Source of the DNA: Undibacterium sp.
GTDB lineage: Bacteria > Pseudomonadota > Gammaproteobacteria > Burkholderiales > Burkholderiaceae_D
Direction: 5' to 3'
DNA: 35,934 nt
Assembly: GCA_025359635.1 (NCBI GenBank)
Contig: JANYFV010000074.1
Location: 1 to 35,934, forward strand
Position numbers and translations under genes: made by a program. Every line of letters starts with the position of its first letter. The stretch's first letter is position 1. This document shows positions 27,952-35,934 of the stretch, in pieces. Under the pieces are notes generated by a model that ran no database searches, was not told the DNA's origin, and saw nothing but the letters and a program-made list of their open reading frames with translations.

Positions 27952-30564
27952 TTAAAGACGCGAACTCAACCAATCAGCCACATCAGCCAAGGCTTTCGGC
28001 AATCCTGCCGGATCAGTACCGCCAGCCTGCGCCATATCCGGGCGTCCGCCACCTTTACCGCCCACTTGCTGCGCGACAAAATTCACCAGGTCACCGGCTT
28101 TAACTTTACTGGTGCAATCAGCAGTCACACCTGCTACCAGACTCACCTTGCCATCTTGTACTGAGGCGAGCACGATCACGGCGCTCTTCAATTGTTCTTT
28201 CAGGCGAATAACCGTATCACGCAAGGCGTTGCCATCAGCATCATCCAAAGTGGCCGCAAGGACTTTAATGCCTTTGATCTCTAGCGCTTGCGCGACCAGT
28301 GCATCACCCTGATTTGCCGCTAGTTTTGATTTCAAGCCGATAACTTCTTTTTCCAGCGACTTCATATGCTCTTGCGCTTGCACGATACGCTGAGTCAATT
28401 CTTCTGGTTGGGCTTTCAGTACCGCTGCCGCTTCATTCATCCGGCTATCCAGATTTTGCACCAAACTTAAAGCGACCTCGCCAGTCACCGCTTCCACCCG
28501 ACGAATACCCGCTGCGATGCCGCCCTCGGCAACTATCTTAAACAAGCCGATATCACCGGTACGCGACACATGAGTACCACCGCAGAGCTCGCGCGAAGTA
28601 CCGATATCAAGCACACGCACTTCGTCGCCATATTTTTCACCGAACAAAGCCATCGCACCATGTTTAACCGCATCGTCAAACGACATCACTTGTGCCTGCG
28701 CTGCCACGTTGGCCAAAATTTCGCGATTGACGATGGTTTCAACCTGACGAATTTCATCGCTACTCATCGGCGCGTTATGACTAAAGTCAAAACGTGTTTT
28801 ATCAACATCAACCAAAGAACCTTTTTGCGCTACGTGTGCGCCTAAAACCTCGCGCAAAGCCTTATGCATCAAGTGGGTTGCCGAGTGATTGCGTACTGTT
28901 TGTGCACGTACTTCGATAGCGACCTGAGCGCTCACACTTTGACCTATCTCCAATGAGCCAGAGGTTAATTCGCCGTGATGACCAAACACATCGGCCTGGA
29001 TTTTTTGTGTATCGGCGACCTCAAACAAAGCGCCAGCAGCATTTTTTAAGACGCCGGAGTCACCACATTGACCGCCTGATTCCGCGTAGAAAGGAGTCAC
29101 GTCGAGGACCACGATCGCCGCTTGCCCGGCGCTGATTTGCTTGACTGCGCTGCCATCGACATACAAGGCAATGACTTTACTTTCATGGCTCAATTGCTCG
29201 TAACCGACAAATTTACTTTTCTCGCCGCTATATTCAATCGCTGCCGCCATCTTGAATTTACCAGCAGCGCGCGCCGTTTGCTTTTGATGCGCCATGGCAG
29301 TATCGAATCCGGCTTCATCCAATACCACATTGCGTTCGCGGCAAATATCGGCTGTCAGATCGAGCGGGAAACCATAGGTATCGTACAAAGCAAACGCCGT
29401 GCTGCCATCCAAATTTTTACTGTCTTTGGCTAGCGCCGCCTCGAGAATTTTCATGCCGTGTTCCAGCGTTTCACCGAAGCGCTCTTCTTCTTGCTTCAGT
29501 ACTTGGGCAACCCGCTCGCCTGCTTCAGTCAACTCAGGATACGCAACACCCATTTCTTTCACCAGATCCGCCACCAGCTTGTAGAAAAACGGTTTGGTTT
29601 GACCCAATTTGTGACCATGACGCAGTGCGCGCCGGGTAATACGACGCAGCACATAACCGCGACCTTCGTTACCAGGAATAATTCCGTCAACGATTAAAAA
29701 TGCGGCGCAACGGATATGATCGGCGATGACTTTAAGCGAATTATTATTCAGATCAGTGCAAGCAGTTTCACGTGCCGCAGCCTTGATCAGGTTTTGAAAA
29801 ATATCGATTTCATAGTTGGAATGCACATGCTGCAATACCGCTGCAATACGCTCCAGACCCATACCGGTATCGACGCATGGCTTAGGCAATGGATGCAAGA
29901 CACCTTGCTCGTCCTTGTTAAACTGCATGAACACCAGATTCCAGATCTCGATGAAACGATCACCGTTTTCGTCTGGCGAACCAGGAGGTCCACCCCAGAT
30001 ATCTGCACCGTGGTCATAAAAAATCTCGCTGCAAGGGCCGCATGGACCTGTGTCGGCCATTTGCCAGAAATTATCTGATGCGTAACGCGCACCTTTGTTG
30101 TCACCAATCCGGATAATGCGCTCGACTGGTACGCCGATTTCGTTTTGCCATATTGCGTAGGCTTCGTCATCTTCCTGATACACCGTAACAGTCAATTTGT
30201 CTTTCGGCAAACCGTACACGACTGTCAGCAATTCCCACGCATAATGAATCGCATCACGCTTGAAATAATCGCCAAACGAGAAATTACCCAACATCTCAAA
30301 AAAAGTATGGTGGCGCGCTGTGTAGCCGACGTTTTCCAGATCATTATGCTTACCACCAGCGCGAACGCTACGTTGCGAAGTCGTGGCACGTGTATAACTG
30401 CGTTTGTCTTGCCCCAAAAATACATCTTTAAATTGCACCATGCCTGAGTTAACAAACAATAAAGTCGGATCATTACTAGGAATTAAACTAGATGAACGGA
30501 CGATGCTATGGTCCTTGGATTCAAAAAATTTAAGGAATTTATCGCGAATTTCTGACGAGTTCAT
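27952..30564 (-). CDS. alaS: Alanine--tRNA ligase
   Basis: ORF 870 aa; [51 protein letters not shown]; editing-domain motifs [16 protein letters not shown] and [13 protein letters not shown]. Confidence 0.99.
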   Translation of the reverse strand: MNSSEIRDKFLKFFESKDHSIVRSSSLIPSNDPTLLFVNSGMVQFKDVFLGQDKRSYTRATTSQRSVRAGGKHNDLENVGYTARHHTFFEMLGNFSFGDYFKRDAIHYAWELLTVVYGLPKDKLTVTVYQEDDEAYAIWQNEIGVPVERIIRIGDNKGARYASDNFWQMADTGPCGPCSEIFYDHGADIWGGPPGSPDENGDRFIEIWNLVFMQFNKDEQGVLHPLPKPCVDTGMGLERIAAVLQHVHSNYEIDIFQNLIKAAARETACTDLNNNSLKVIADHIRCAAFLIVDGIIPGNEGRGYVLRRITRRALRHGHKLGQTKPFFYKLVADLVKEMGVAYPELTEAGERVAQVLKQEEERFGETLEHGMKILEAALAKDSKNLDGSTAFALYDTYGFPLDLTADICRERNVVLDEAGFDTAMAHQKQTARAAGKFKMAAAIEYSGEKSKFVGYEQLSHESKVIALYVDGSAVKQISAGQAAIVVLDVTPFYAESGGQCGDSGVLKNAAGALFEVADTQKIQADVFGHHGELTSGSLEIGQSVSAQVAIEVRAQTVRNHSATHLMHKALREVLGAHVAQKGSLVDVDKTRFDFSHNAPMSSDEIRQVETIVNREILANVAAQAQVMSFDDAVKHGAMALFGEKYGDEVRVLDIGTSRELCGGTHVSRTGDIGLFKIVAEGGIAAGIRRVEAVTGEVALSLVQNLDSRMNEAAAVLKAQPEELTQRIVQAQEHMKSLEKEVIGLKSKLAANQGDALVAQALEIKGIKVLAATLDDADGNALRDTVIRLKEQLKSAVIVLASVQDGKVSLVAGVTADCTSKVKAGDLVNFVAQQVGGKGGGRPDMAQAGGTDPAGLPKALADVADWLSSRL

Positions 30565-30593
30565 AGTTTCAATATCTGTAAAATAATTCCATT

Positions 30594-30679
30594 TCTAACT
30601 CATTCGTGTCTAGGCGACAAGCCGAAGACAGTGCTGTAGCACGGCGAGGCGAAGGCAACAACGACACGAATGATTTAGA
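30594..30679. repeat. Intergenic long dyad / possible dispersed repeat element
   Basis: Arms TCTAACTCATTCGTGTC (30594-30610) and GACACGAATGATTTAGA (30663-30679), 16/17 complementary, enclosing a 52-nt internally structured segment. Confidence 0.6.
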
Positions 30680-30750
30680 ATTAGAATAAGGGGCAAAAAG
30701 TGGATTTAACCGTCGATTATACGTGATAAGGACATAAGTTTTGCGCCAAA

Positions 30751-30795
30751 AATACAAAACCCAGCCAGTATTCGATACTGGCTGGGTTTTGTATT
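30751..30795. terminator. Strong hairpin, probable terminator of the small exported-protein gene
   Basis: AATACAAAACCCAGCCAGTAT-TCG-ATACTGGCTGGGTTTTGTATT; 21-bp perfect stem with 3-nt loop. Confidence 0.75.
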
Positions 30796-30849
30796 TAAAC
30801 TTGGGGTTAGCGCTTTTTATTCACGCCAAATCATCAATTTATCTCGAAT

Positions 30850-31182
30850 TTAGGTCGATGGAGTTGTTGCGCTTGCATTATGTTTTTTTGCGTGAATTTT
30901 CCGACTGGCTCTATTTTCTTCATGTTGCAACTTAGCGCGCTCAGCTTTTGTTACTTTTCCATCCGCTTTAGCAGCTTGCTCATCCGTTGCGATTTTCGCT
31001 TCACGCTTTTCTAAATTTCCAGCTTCTTTCGCTGTCAGAGCACCGCTATTGATACCGTCGGCAATACGACCTTGTTGGTTAGCTTCACGCTTATCAACAT
31101 TAGGAGTATTGGTATTTTGTGCAAAAGCTGGGATTGCGAACATCGATGCAAGAACGATAGCTGCGATTTTTACTGTTTTCAT
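30850..31182 (-). CDS. Small exported Lys/Glu/Ala-rich protein of unknown function
   Basis: ORF 110 aa; signal peptide MKTVKIAAIVLASMFAIPAFAQ, then highly charged helical sequence. Confidence 0.8.
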   Translation of the reverse strand: MKTVKIAAIVLASMFAIPAFAQNTNTPNVDKREANQQGRIADGINSGALTAKEAGNLEKREAKIATDEQAAKADGKVTKAERAKLQHEENRASRKIHAKKHNASATTPST

Positions 31183-31369
31183 GATTTGCTTTCTGAGAAA
31201 AATTAAGTTTAGTTGATACCGCTTGCGACTACTGAATTATTACTACTAATTTGCTAAATGAGCGTCTTGCTCATGAGCCTATAACGAGTCTAGTTAAAAA
31301 CCCGATGACAAAAACAAATGTAATCCGAGTAAGGAATTGTAAGTATCAAAATGTAGCAACCGAAGAAAA

Positions 31370-32101
31370 TTAAAAATTGGCCGGAATCAAATCTATTCTA
31401 TCCGTGCAAAACGCATCGACGCCCCAACTGCTTATCTCAGTTGCGCGCTCCGGTGTATTCACCGTGTAACACAACAGTCCATATCCGGCAGCCTTAATTT
31501 CAGCTGCCATTGCGGCGCTTAAATATTTTTGATTGGTGTGTAGCGCGACGGCATCTAGCTCTTGCAAAGCTTTTAACCAACCAGCTTCAATCTGGTCAAT
31601 TAAAAATCCGCGCGGAATATCTGGAGCCTCTTCTTTGGCGCTGATTAAAGCAGCAAAAGAAAATGAAGAAAAAAGCGGCAAGTTACCGCCGAACGCGAGC
31701 AGTTCTTTGCTGACACGTGCCACCGTCCGCCCGGTTTCCTCTTCATAGCCTGGTACCGGTTTGATTTCCACATTCATCCAGATTCCATGCAACTGGCAGA
31801 AACGGAAAATTTCTTCATAACTGGGAACGCACTCCCCGGCAAAACGCTCGGCAAACCAGCTGCCGGCATCCATCTGCAGCAAATCAGAAGCCAGCGTAGT
31901 TACGACCCCACCAACACCGCTCACGGTGCGGCCAAATACGGGATCATGCATCAGCACAGGGATGCCGTCTTTTGACAGCATCACATCGAACTCGACGGCA
32001 TGAAAACCGTAATCGAGACCACACTGCATGGCCGCAATGGTGTTTTCCGGTGCAAGCGTGCCACCACCACGGTGTGCGATGACTTTAGGATATGGCCACA
32101 T
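31370..32101 (-). CDS. ugpQ: Glycerophosphodiester phosphodiesterase
   Basis: ORF 243 aa; PKVIAHRGGGTLAPENTIAAMQCGLDYGFHAVEFDVMLSKDGIPVLMHDPVFGRT. Confidence 0.93.
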   Translation of the reverse strand: MWPYPKVIAHRGGGTLAPENTIAAMQCGLDYGFHAVEFDVMLSKDGIPVLMHDPVFGRTVSGVGGVVTTLASDLLQMDAGSWFAERFAGECVPSYEEIFRFCQLHGIWMNVEIKPVPGYEEETGRTVARVSKELLAFGGNLPLFSSFSFAALISAKEEAPDIPRGFLIDQIEAGWLKALQELDAVALHTNQKYLSAAMAAEIKAAGYGLLCYTVNTPERATEISSWGVDAFCTDRIDLIPANF

Positions 32102-32133
32102 TATTTTCTTCCTAGGATAGACATCCTTTAATT

Positions 32134-33084
32134 TTAACCCTCATCGCGCCAGTGGCGAAGCTTAATTGCGGTGAAAATCATAAGCACACCGGCAACAACG
32201 CCAACCCACATTTCCGCATCCGCCAGACTCATCCACGCATTGGTGAGCATGTTGCCCATGTCGGCTCCGTGTTCATGTTGGCTCATCACCATTTGTTTCG
32301 CGCCATCCTGAAATCCTAGCCAAATCCCAGGAAATAGACCACCAAGAACACGCAACACAATATGATGAGAAAACCAATGCACATCCAGATTCAGCTTAAA
32401 CACAAAATCCGCCATCTTAACCACGAGCAAACCAAGCACAGGCACGCCAACCGCCCATAAAAATACTTTGGATCGTGCCCATGCCGATACCATCAACAAC
32501 CAGCCTACCGTTGGTATCGCCCACAAAATATATACCGGCCACATGCCGATCAGGCGCAAAGGTGTTAAGTAGAAATCTCCGTTAGAAAATAAAACGCCAA
32601 AAAAATTAAGGCCTTGAAATGCCATCACGACACACATCATCATCAAAATTACAAACGACGTAATAATACCGACAGCAATGCTAATCAATGGTGCAACAAC
32701 CAATGCCAACGCCACTTTGGACAATACTGTCATCTGGTCCGACACCGGCAATGACTTCCAAAACAAAATACTACGGTCGCGCCTCTCTTCAAACATGGCA
32801 CCAAGACAGTAAAAAAACACTAAGGCACCCAACATCATAAACACTGGAACTGAAGCGGCGATATAGTTATTAGCCATCACTGCCACAACTTCAGCCTTAT
32901 GCTCTAAGACAGCAGTCATATTATGTCCATCAAAACTCATGCCCTTCCCGCCTGAGTAAATCAAAATACCAACTAGCAAGGCAATCATAATCAAAGCTAG
33001 ACGCACAGGCGCCCAGAAAAACATACCCTTGTACTCCCAAAATTCGCGCCTGACTAACCACTCCATCGTTTTCAAGGTTTTCAT
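32134..33084 (-). CDS. ABC transporter permease (ABC-2-like), YtrA-type operon
   Basis: ORF 316 aa with about six TM segments; FEERRDRSILFWKSLPVSDQMTVLSK; next to the ATPase gene. Confidence 0.88.
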   Translation of the reverse strand: MKTLKTMEWLVRREFWEYKGMFFWAPVRLALIMIALLVGILIYSGGKGMSFDGHNMTAVLEHKAEVVAVMANNYIAASVPVFMMLGALVFFYCLGAMFEERRDRSILFWKSLPVSDQMTVLSKVALALVVAPLISIAVGIITSFVILMMMCVVMAFQGLNFFGVLFSNGDFYLTPLRLIGMWPVYILWAIPTVGWLLMVSAWARSKVFLWAVGVPVLGLLVVKMADFVFKLNLDVHWFSHHIVLRVLGGLFPGIWLGFQDGAKQMVMSQHEHGADMGNMLTNAWMSLADAEMWVGVVAGVLMIFTAIKLRHWRDEG

Positions 33085-33938
33085 TAGTAAGTTCCTTTCA
33101 TCGTTGCAACAAACAAATCGGCAACATTTGGCTGTCGGGTTTCGCCGAATGCGGCTAATTGGGTACGTGGCACACCGTCAAACAACATCACGGTTTTACC
33201 AAACACACTGCGTTGATCGATAGGTTTTAAAGCAGTGGCCGCCGCGACGTCATCTGACGCTACCATCACTTCGGTATAGCGGTCTGCCACGGCATCCATA
33301 CTGCTAGATAAAATAATCTTGCCATCACGAATGAACATCAGATCCGTCAAAATATGTTCGACTTCTTCCACCTGATGTGTAGTGATGACGATAGTTTTAT
33401 TTTCGTCAAAATAATCTTCCAGAAGATTTTGATAAAACTGTTTGCGATACATGATATCCAGGCCTAGCGTAGGTTCATCCAGTACCAGCAGCTTGGCATC
33501 GATCGCCATCACCAAAGCCAAATGTAGCTGGACGATCATGCCCTTGGACATGTTCTTCACTTTCATGTCTGGCTGAAGTTTGGTGCTGGCAATATAGCGC
33601 TCGGCCTTGGCACGATTGAACTTGGGATGCACGCCCTCGACAAAAGCTATCGCCTCACTTACCCGCAACCATTTCGGCAAAATCGCTACGTCAGCGATAA
33701 AACTCACATCCTGCATCAAGGCATCGCGCTGGCTGCGTGGGTCGAGACCCAGCACCGATAATTCACCTTCAAATGGAATTAGGCCAAGCAGAGCTTTTAA
33801 GGTAGTCGTCTTGCCAGAGCCATTCGGCCCGATCAAGCCGACGATACGGCCAGGGGCAATCTCAAAACTGATGTGGTCAACCGCGACTTGCTTGCCATAG
33901 CTCTTACTAAGTCCTTTGGCTGAAATTACGGCACTCAT
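33084..33938 (-). CDS. ABC transporter ATP-binding protein
   Basis: ORF 284 aa; Walker A GLIGPNGSGKTT, MSKGMIVQLHLALVMAIDAKLLVLDEPTLGLD. Confidence 0.94.
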   Translation of the reverse strand: MSAVISAKGLSKSYGKQVAVDHISFEIAPGRIVGLIGPNGSGKTTTLKALLGLIPFEGELSVLGLDPRSQRDALMQDVSFIADVAILPKWLRVSEAIAFVEGVHPKFNRAKAERYIASTKLQPDMKVKNMSKGMIVQLHLALVMAIDAKLLVLDEPTLGLDIMYRKQFYQNLLEDYFDENKTIVITTHQVEEVEHILTDLMFIRDGKIILSSSMDAVADRYTEVMVASDDVAAATALKPIDQRSVFGKTVMLFDGVPRTQLAAFGETRQPNVADLFVATMKGTY

Positions 33939-34312
33939 GCTGCACCTCCAAGTTTTTCAACGCTGCCAGAACCGGGCAACTGCGTTACATCCAGTCCAAG
34001 ACGGCGGATGCGTTCCAACATGGCGGGCCATTCTTCACGGATAAAGCGCTCACGCTCACTGGCAAGTAAATTCTCGCTGGCGCCATCAATAACAAACATG
34101 CCGATTCCCCTTCGTTTTTCCACAAGATTGTCATCCACCAGCTCCTGGTAGGCGCGTGAGACGGTAATCGGATTAAGCTGATACTCAGCCGCAATTTGTC
34201 TCACCGAAGGCAAAGGATCGCCAGATTTCAGCGCCCCATCCAGTATCATCCCAATGACCCGCTCTTTAAGCTGGCGATAAATCGGGGTATTGTCATTCCA
34301 ACCGATAGTCAT
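33935..34312 (-). CDS. GntR family transcriptional regulator (YtrA subfamily)
   Basis: ORF 125 aa; PIYRQLKERVIGMILDGALKSGDPLPSVRQIAAEYQLNPITVSRAYQELVDDNLVEKRRGIGMFV; 4-bp overlap with the ATPase. Confidence 0.94.
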   Translation of the reverse strand: MTIGWNDNTPIYRQLKERVIGMILDGALKSGDPLPSVRQIAAEYQLNPITVSRAYQELVDDNLVEKRRGIGMFVIDGASENLLASERERFIREEWPAMLERIRRLGLDVTQLPGSGSVEKLGGAA

Positions 34313-34456
34313 TCTTTACTCTCCTTGCGTGGCGATTCGGCGTTATACAGACAGATCAAGACGATAAGCACGCCCAGATCAAATCCTGATTGATGTAAAA
34401 ACTGTAGCAACATACAAGTTCATAGGTTAGTTACAGAACTAGTGATGCGGTAAAGT

Positions 34457-34480
34457 AGTGTTGTATGTAACCATAACACT
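34457..34480. promoter_or_regulatory. Candidate YtrA-type operator
   Basis: AGTGTT-N12-AACACT inverted repeat upstream of the GntR gene. Confidence 0.5.
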
Positions 34481-34694
34481 TGGATTTTACTTGTCAACCT
34501 TATTTTTACTTAATGTTGCGACCAAGACAATGAAGTGACGAGGTGGTGTCGACACGACGGATAGACGTCGATTGTGCTACGGCTGGGAGAGTGAACTGGC
34601 TCTACTTAGGATCGAGCGAGAGTTAATATTTGAAAAACTTGTTTAAGCGAAGTTGCTGTTGGTGCAGCTGCAAATTGCAAAATTACTTCAGTTT

Positions 34695-34732
34695 GCTCTG
34701 CCACATTTAAAATGTGGCAGAGCAGCTTTTTT
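34695..34732 (+). terminator. Strong rho-independent terminator oriented to the + strand
   Basis: GCTCTGCCACATTT-A-AAATGTGGCAGAGC (14-bp perfect stem) followed by AGCTTTTTT; no equivalent T-run on the minus strand side. Confidence 0.8.
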
Positions 34733-34770
34733 GACTATGTCATATCAAGTTCAATTACTAAGCAACTTGA

Positions 34771-35430
34771 TTAAAGCGGACGGCAGATGCTCCAGGTATT
34801 CACAATGAGCGTTTCATTGTAAGCAGTTGCCACTGGCACTGCAGCCACAGGTGCCAAAGGATTGGCGGCACCATTGATACCACGGGCGTCACCAAGATTA
34901 TTTCCTTCGGAACCGTCGATTACTGTATCAATACCACGAGCCTGTTTGGTGGTGAGCCCTGATACACAGGCAGAAATACCAGTTAATCCATATGGCCCGA
35001 CAGCCACACCAATAACGCCGCCTGTACCGGCTTTTGGTAAAGCAGCAGCACCGACAGCAGTAGGGTCACCAGTGGTAAAGTTGGCCGCACGTAAAGCCTG
35101 CCAAAAACCAGGTTGTTCGCCAGCATTGGTGAACGCCTGTGCAGGTGTTATTGCAAGCACGCTATTACCGTTACCACCAACCGTAGAAGGCCAACCGCGT
35201 CCCGTCATCGTCACAAGTGTTTCATCACCTGGAATGGCATGAAAACGATCAACATAACTATTGTACGCAGCGGAGACACCGCGCATATCGGCAGCAACTG
35301 CTTTTATCCGTGAGTTTTCAATCATTTCCTGTCCTTTCAGTACGCCGCCCAGCAGCAAACCGATGATGACAAGAACAATGGCAATTTCAACCAAGGTAAA
35401 ACCTGATTGTTGACGTTTAATAAATTTCAT
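34771..35430 (-). CDS. Prepilin-type N-terminal cleavage/methylation domain protein (pseudopilin-like)
   Basis: ORF 219 aa; MKFIKRQQSGFTLVEIAIVLVIIGLLLGGVLKGQEMIENSRIKAV, class III signal and helix. Confidence 0.93.
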   Translation of the reverse strand: MKFIKRQQSGFTLVEIAIVLVIIGLLLGGVLKGQEMIENSRIKAVAADMRGVSAAYNSYVDRFHAIPGDETLVTMTGRGWPSTVGGNGNSVLAITPAQAFTNAGEQPGFWQALRAANFTTGDPTAVGAAALPKAGTGGVIGVAVGPYGLTGISACVSGLTTKQARGIDTVIDGSEGNNLGDARGINGAANPLAPVAAVPVATAYNETLIVNTWSICRPL

Positions 35431-35551
35431 ATGTGCTCCGAAAAGTTAGGAAATCAAAAATAGATTCCGCAAGGCTATAAATTACCACAGCCCAATTATT
35501 CCGCAAGATGTCTAAATTATTTACATGTGGAAACATTCTCATGGTAAATAA

Positions 35552-35934
35552 TCATTTTTTTACATGAATCAAAAATTGCAGTTGTCCAGTTTCAGTAGGT
35601 CTTACCTTGATTGTCCCTTGGCACATTTCCAACATTTGTCTACTTTGATACAAGCCTATCCCCAGCCCCTCTGGGTCACTACTCCAGAATGGTTCAAATA
35701 AGCGTTCTATATGCGCTATGGGTGCAGTATTTGAAGCTGAGATACCGATTTCGACCTCGCTTGCATTTTCATGAATGTGAATGGTCACCAGCGGTTTAGC
35801 CCCACCATCGCGCTGGCTGAGATCACTGTAGTTTTTCAGCACATTGTCCAATGCGCTATCCAAGGTGTTCTGCGGTACGGTAATCTGGGCACTGCCGGTA
35901 ATCGCACACTCCAGGTGATACAGCTTGCATATTT
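35552..35934 (-). CDS. Sensor histidine kinase, C-terminal ATPase domain, truncated by window end
   Basis: Frame is open to the window edge (ICKLYHLECAITGSAQITVPQNTLDSALDNVLKNY...); N-box-like LDNVLKNYSDL and G-box DPEGLGIGLYQSRQMLEMCQG. Confidence 0.85.
   Translation of the reverse strand, partial: ICKLYHLECAITGSAQITVPQNTLDSALDNVLKNYSDLSQRDGGAKPLVTIHIHENASEVEIGISASNTAPIAHIERLFEPFWSSDPEGLGIGLYQSRQMLEMCQGTIKVRPTETGQLQFLIHVKK

Noticed and set aside
1-35934. tRNA/rRNA genes, CRISPR arrays, transposases, prophage
   Set aside because: None recognised on either strand by reading; rRNA- or tRNA-like motifs were not found, though a tRNAscan/Infernal run would be decisive.

Overview
This is a bacterial chromosomal window, probably from a beta-proteobacterium of the Burkholderiales/Oxalobacteraceae type (inferred from gene content only). 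Almost all genes lie on the minus strand. From 1 to about 14110 is a carbohydrate-utilisation locus: a truncated secreted discoidin-like protein, two MalG/MalF-type ABC permeases, a lipoprotein sugar-binding protein, a PF10091/GH144-like 'glucoamylase' (the family that contains endo-beta-1,2-glucanases), an Oar-like TonB-dependent receptor, a LacI regulator, a GH1 beta-glucosidase, and on the opposite strand a lone MalK/UgpC-type ATPase. Four near-identical LacI-type operators (ATGAAAACGRTTACAT) precede the transcription units and tie the ATPase to the rest, which suggests a candidate beta-1,2-glucan/sophorose utilisation regulon. The remainder is mostly core genome: acyl-CoA dehydrogenase, histidine phosphatase and LysR; DUF3579; DUF1294/GNAT/CobD-like; NUDIX; rpsP-rimM-trmD-rplS; acyl-CoA dehydrogenase with etfBA; tusA-like; alaS; GDPD; a YtrA-like GntR-ABC operon; a pseudopilin; and a truncated histidine kinase. 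Non-coding signals include several terminators, an orphan + strand terminator that suggests a small RNA, candidate Fur, YtrA-type and LiuR-like operators, and two repeat-like intergenic dyads. I saw no tRNA, rRNA, CRISPR array or transposon. All family assignments come from reading motifs, not from database searches.
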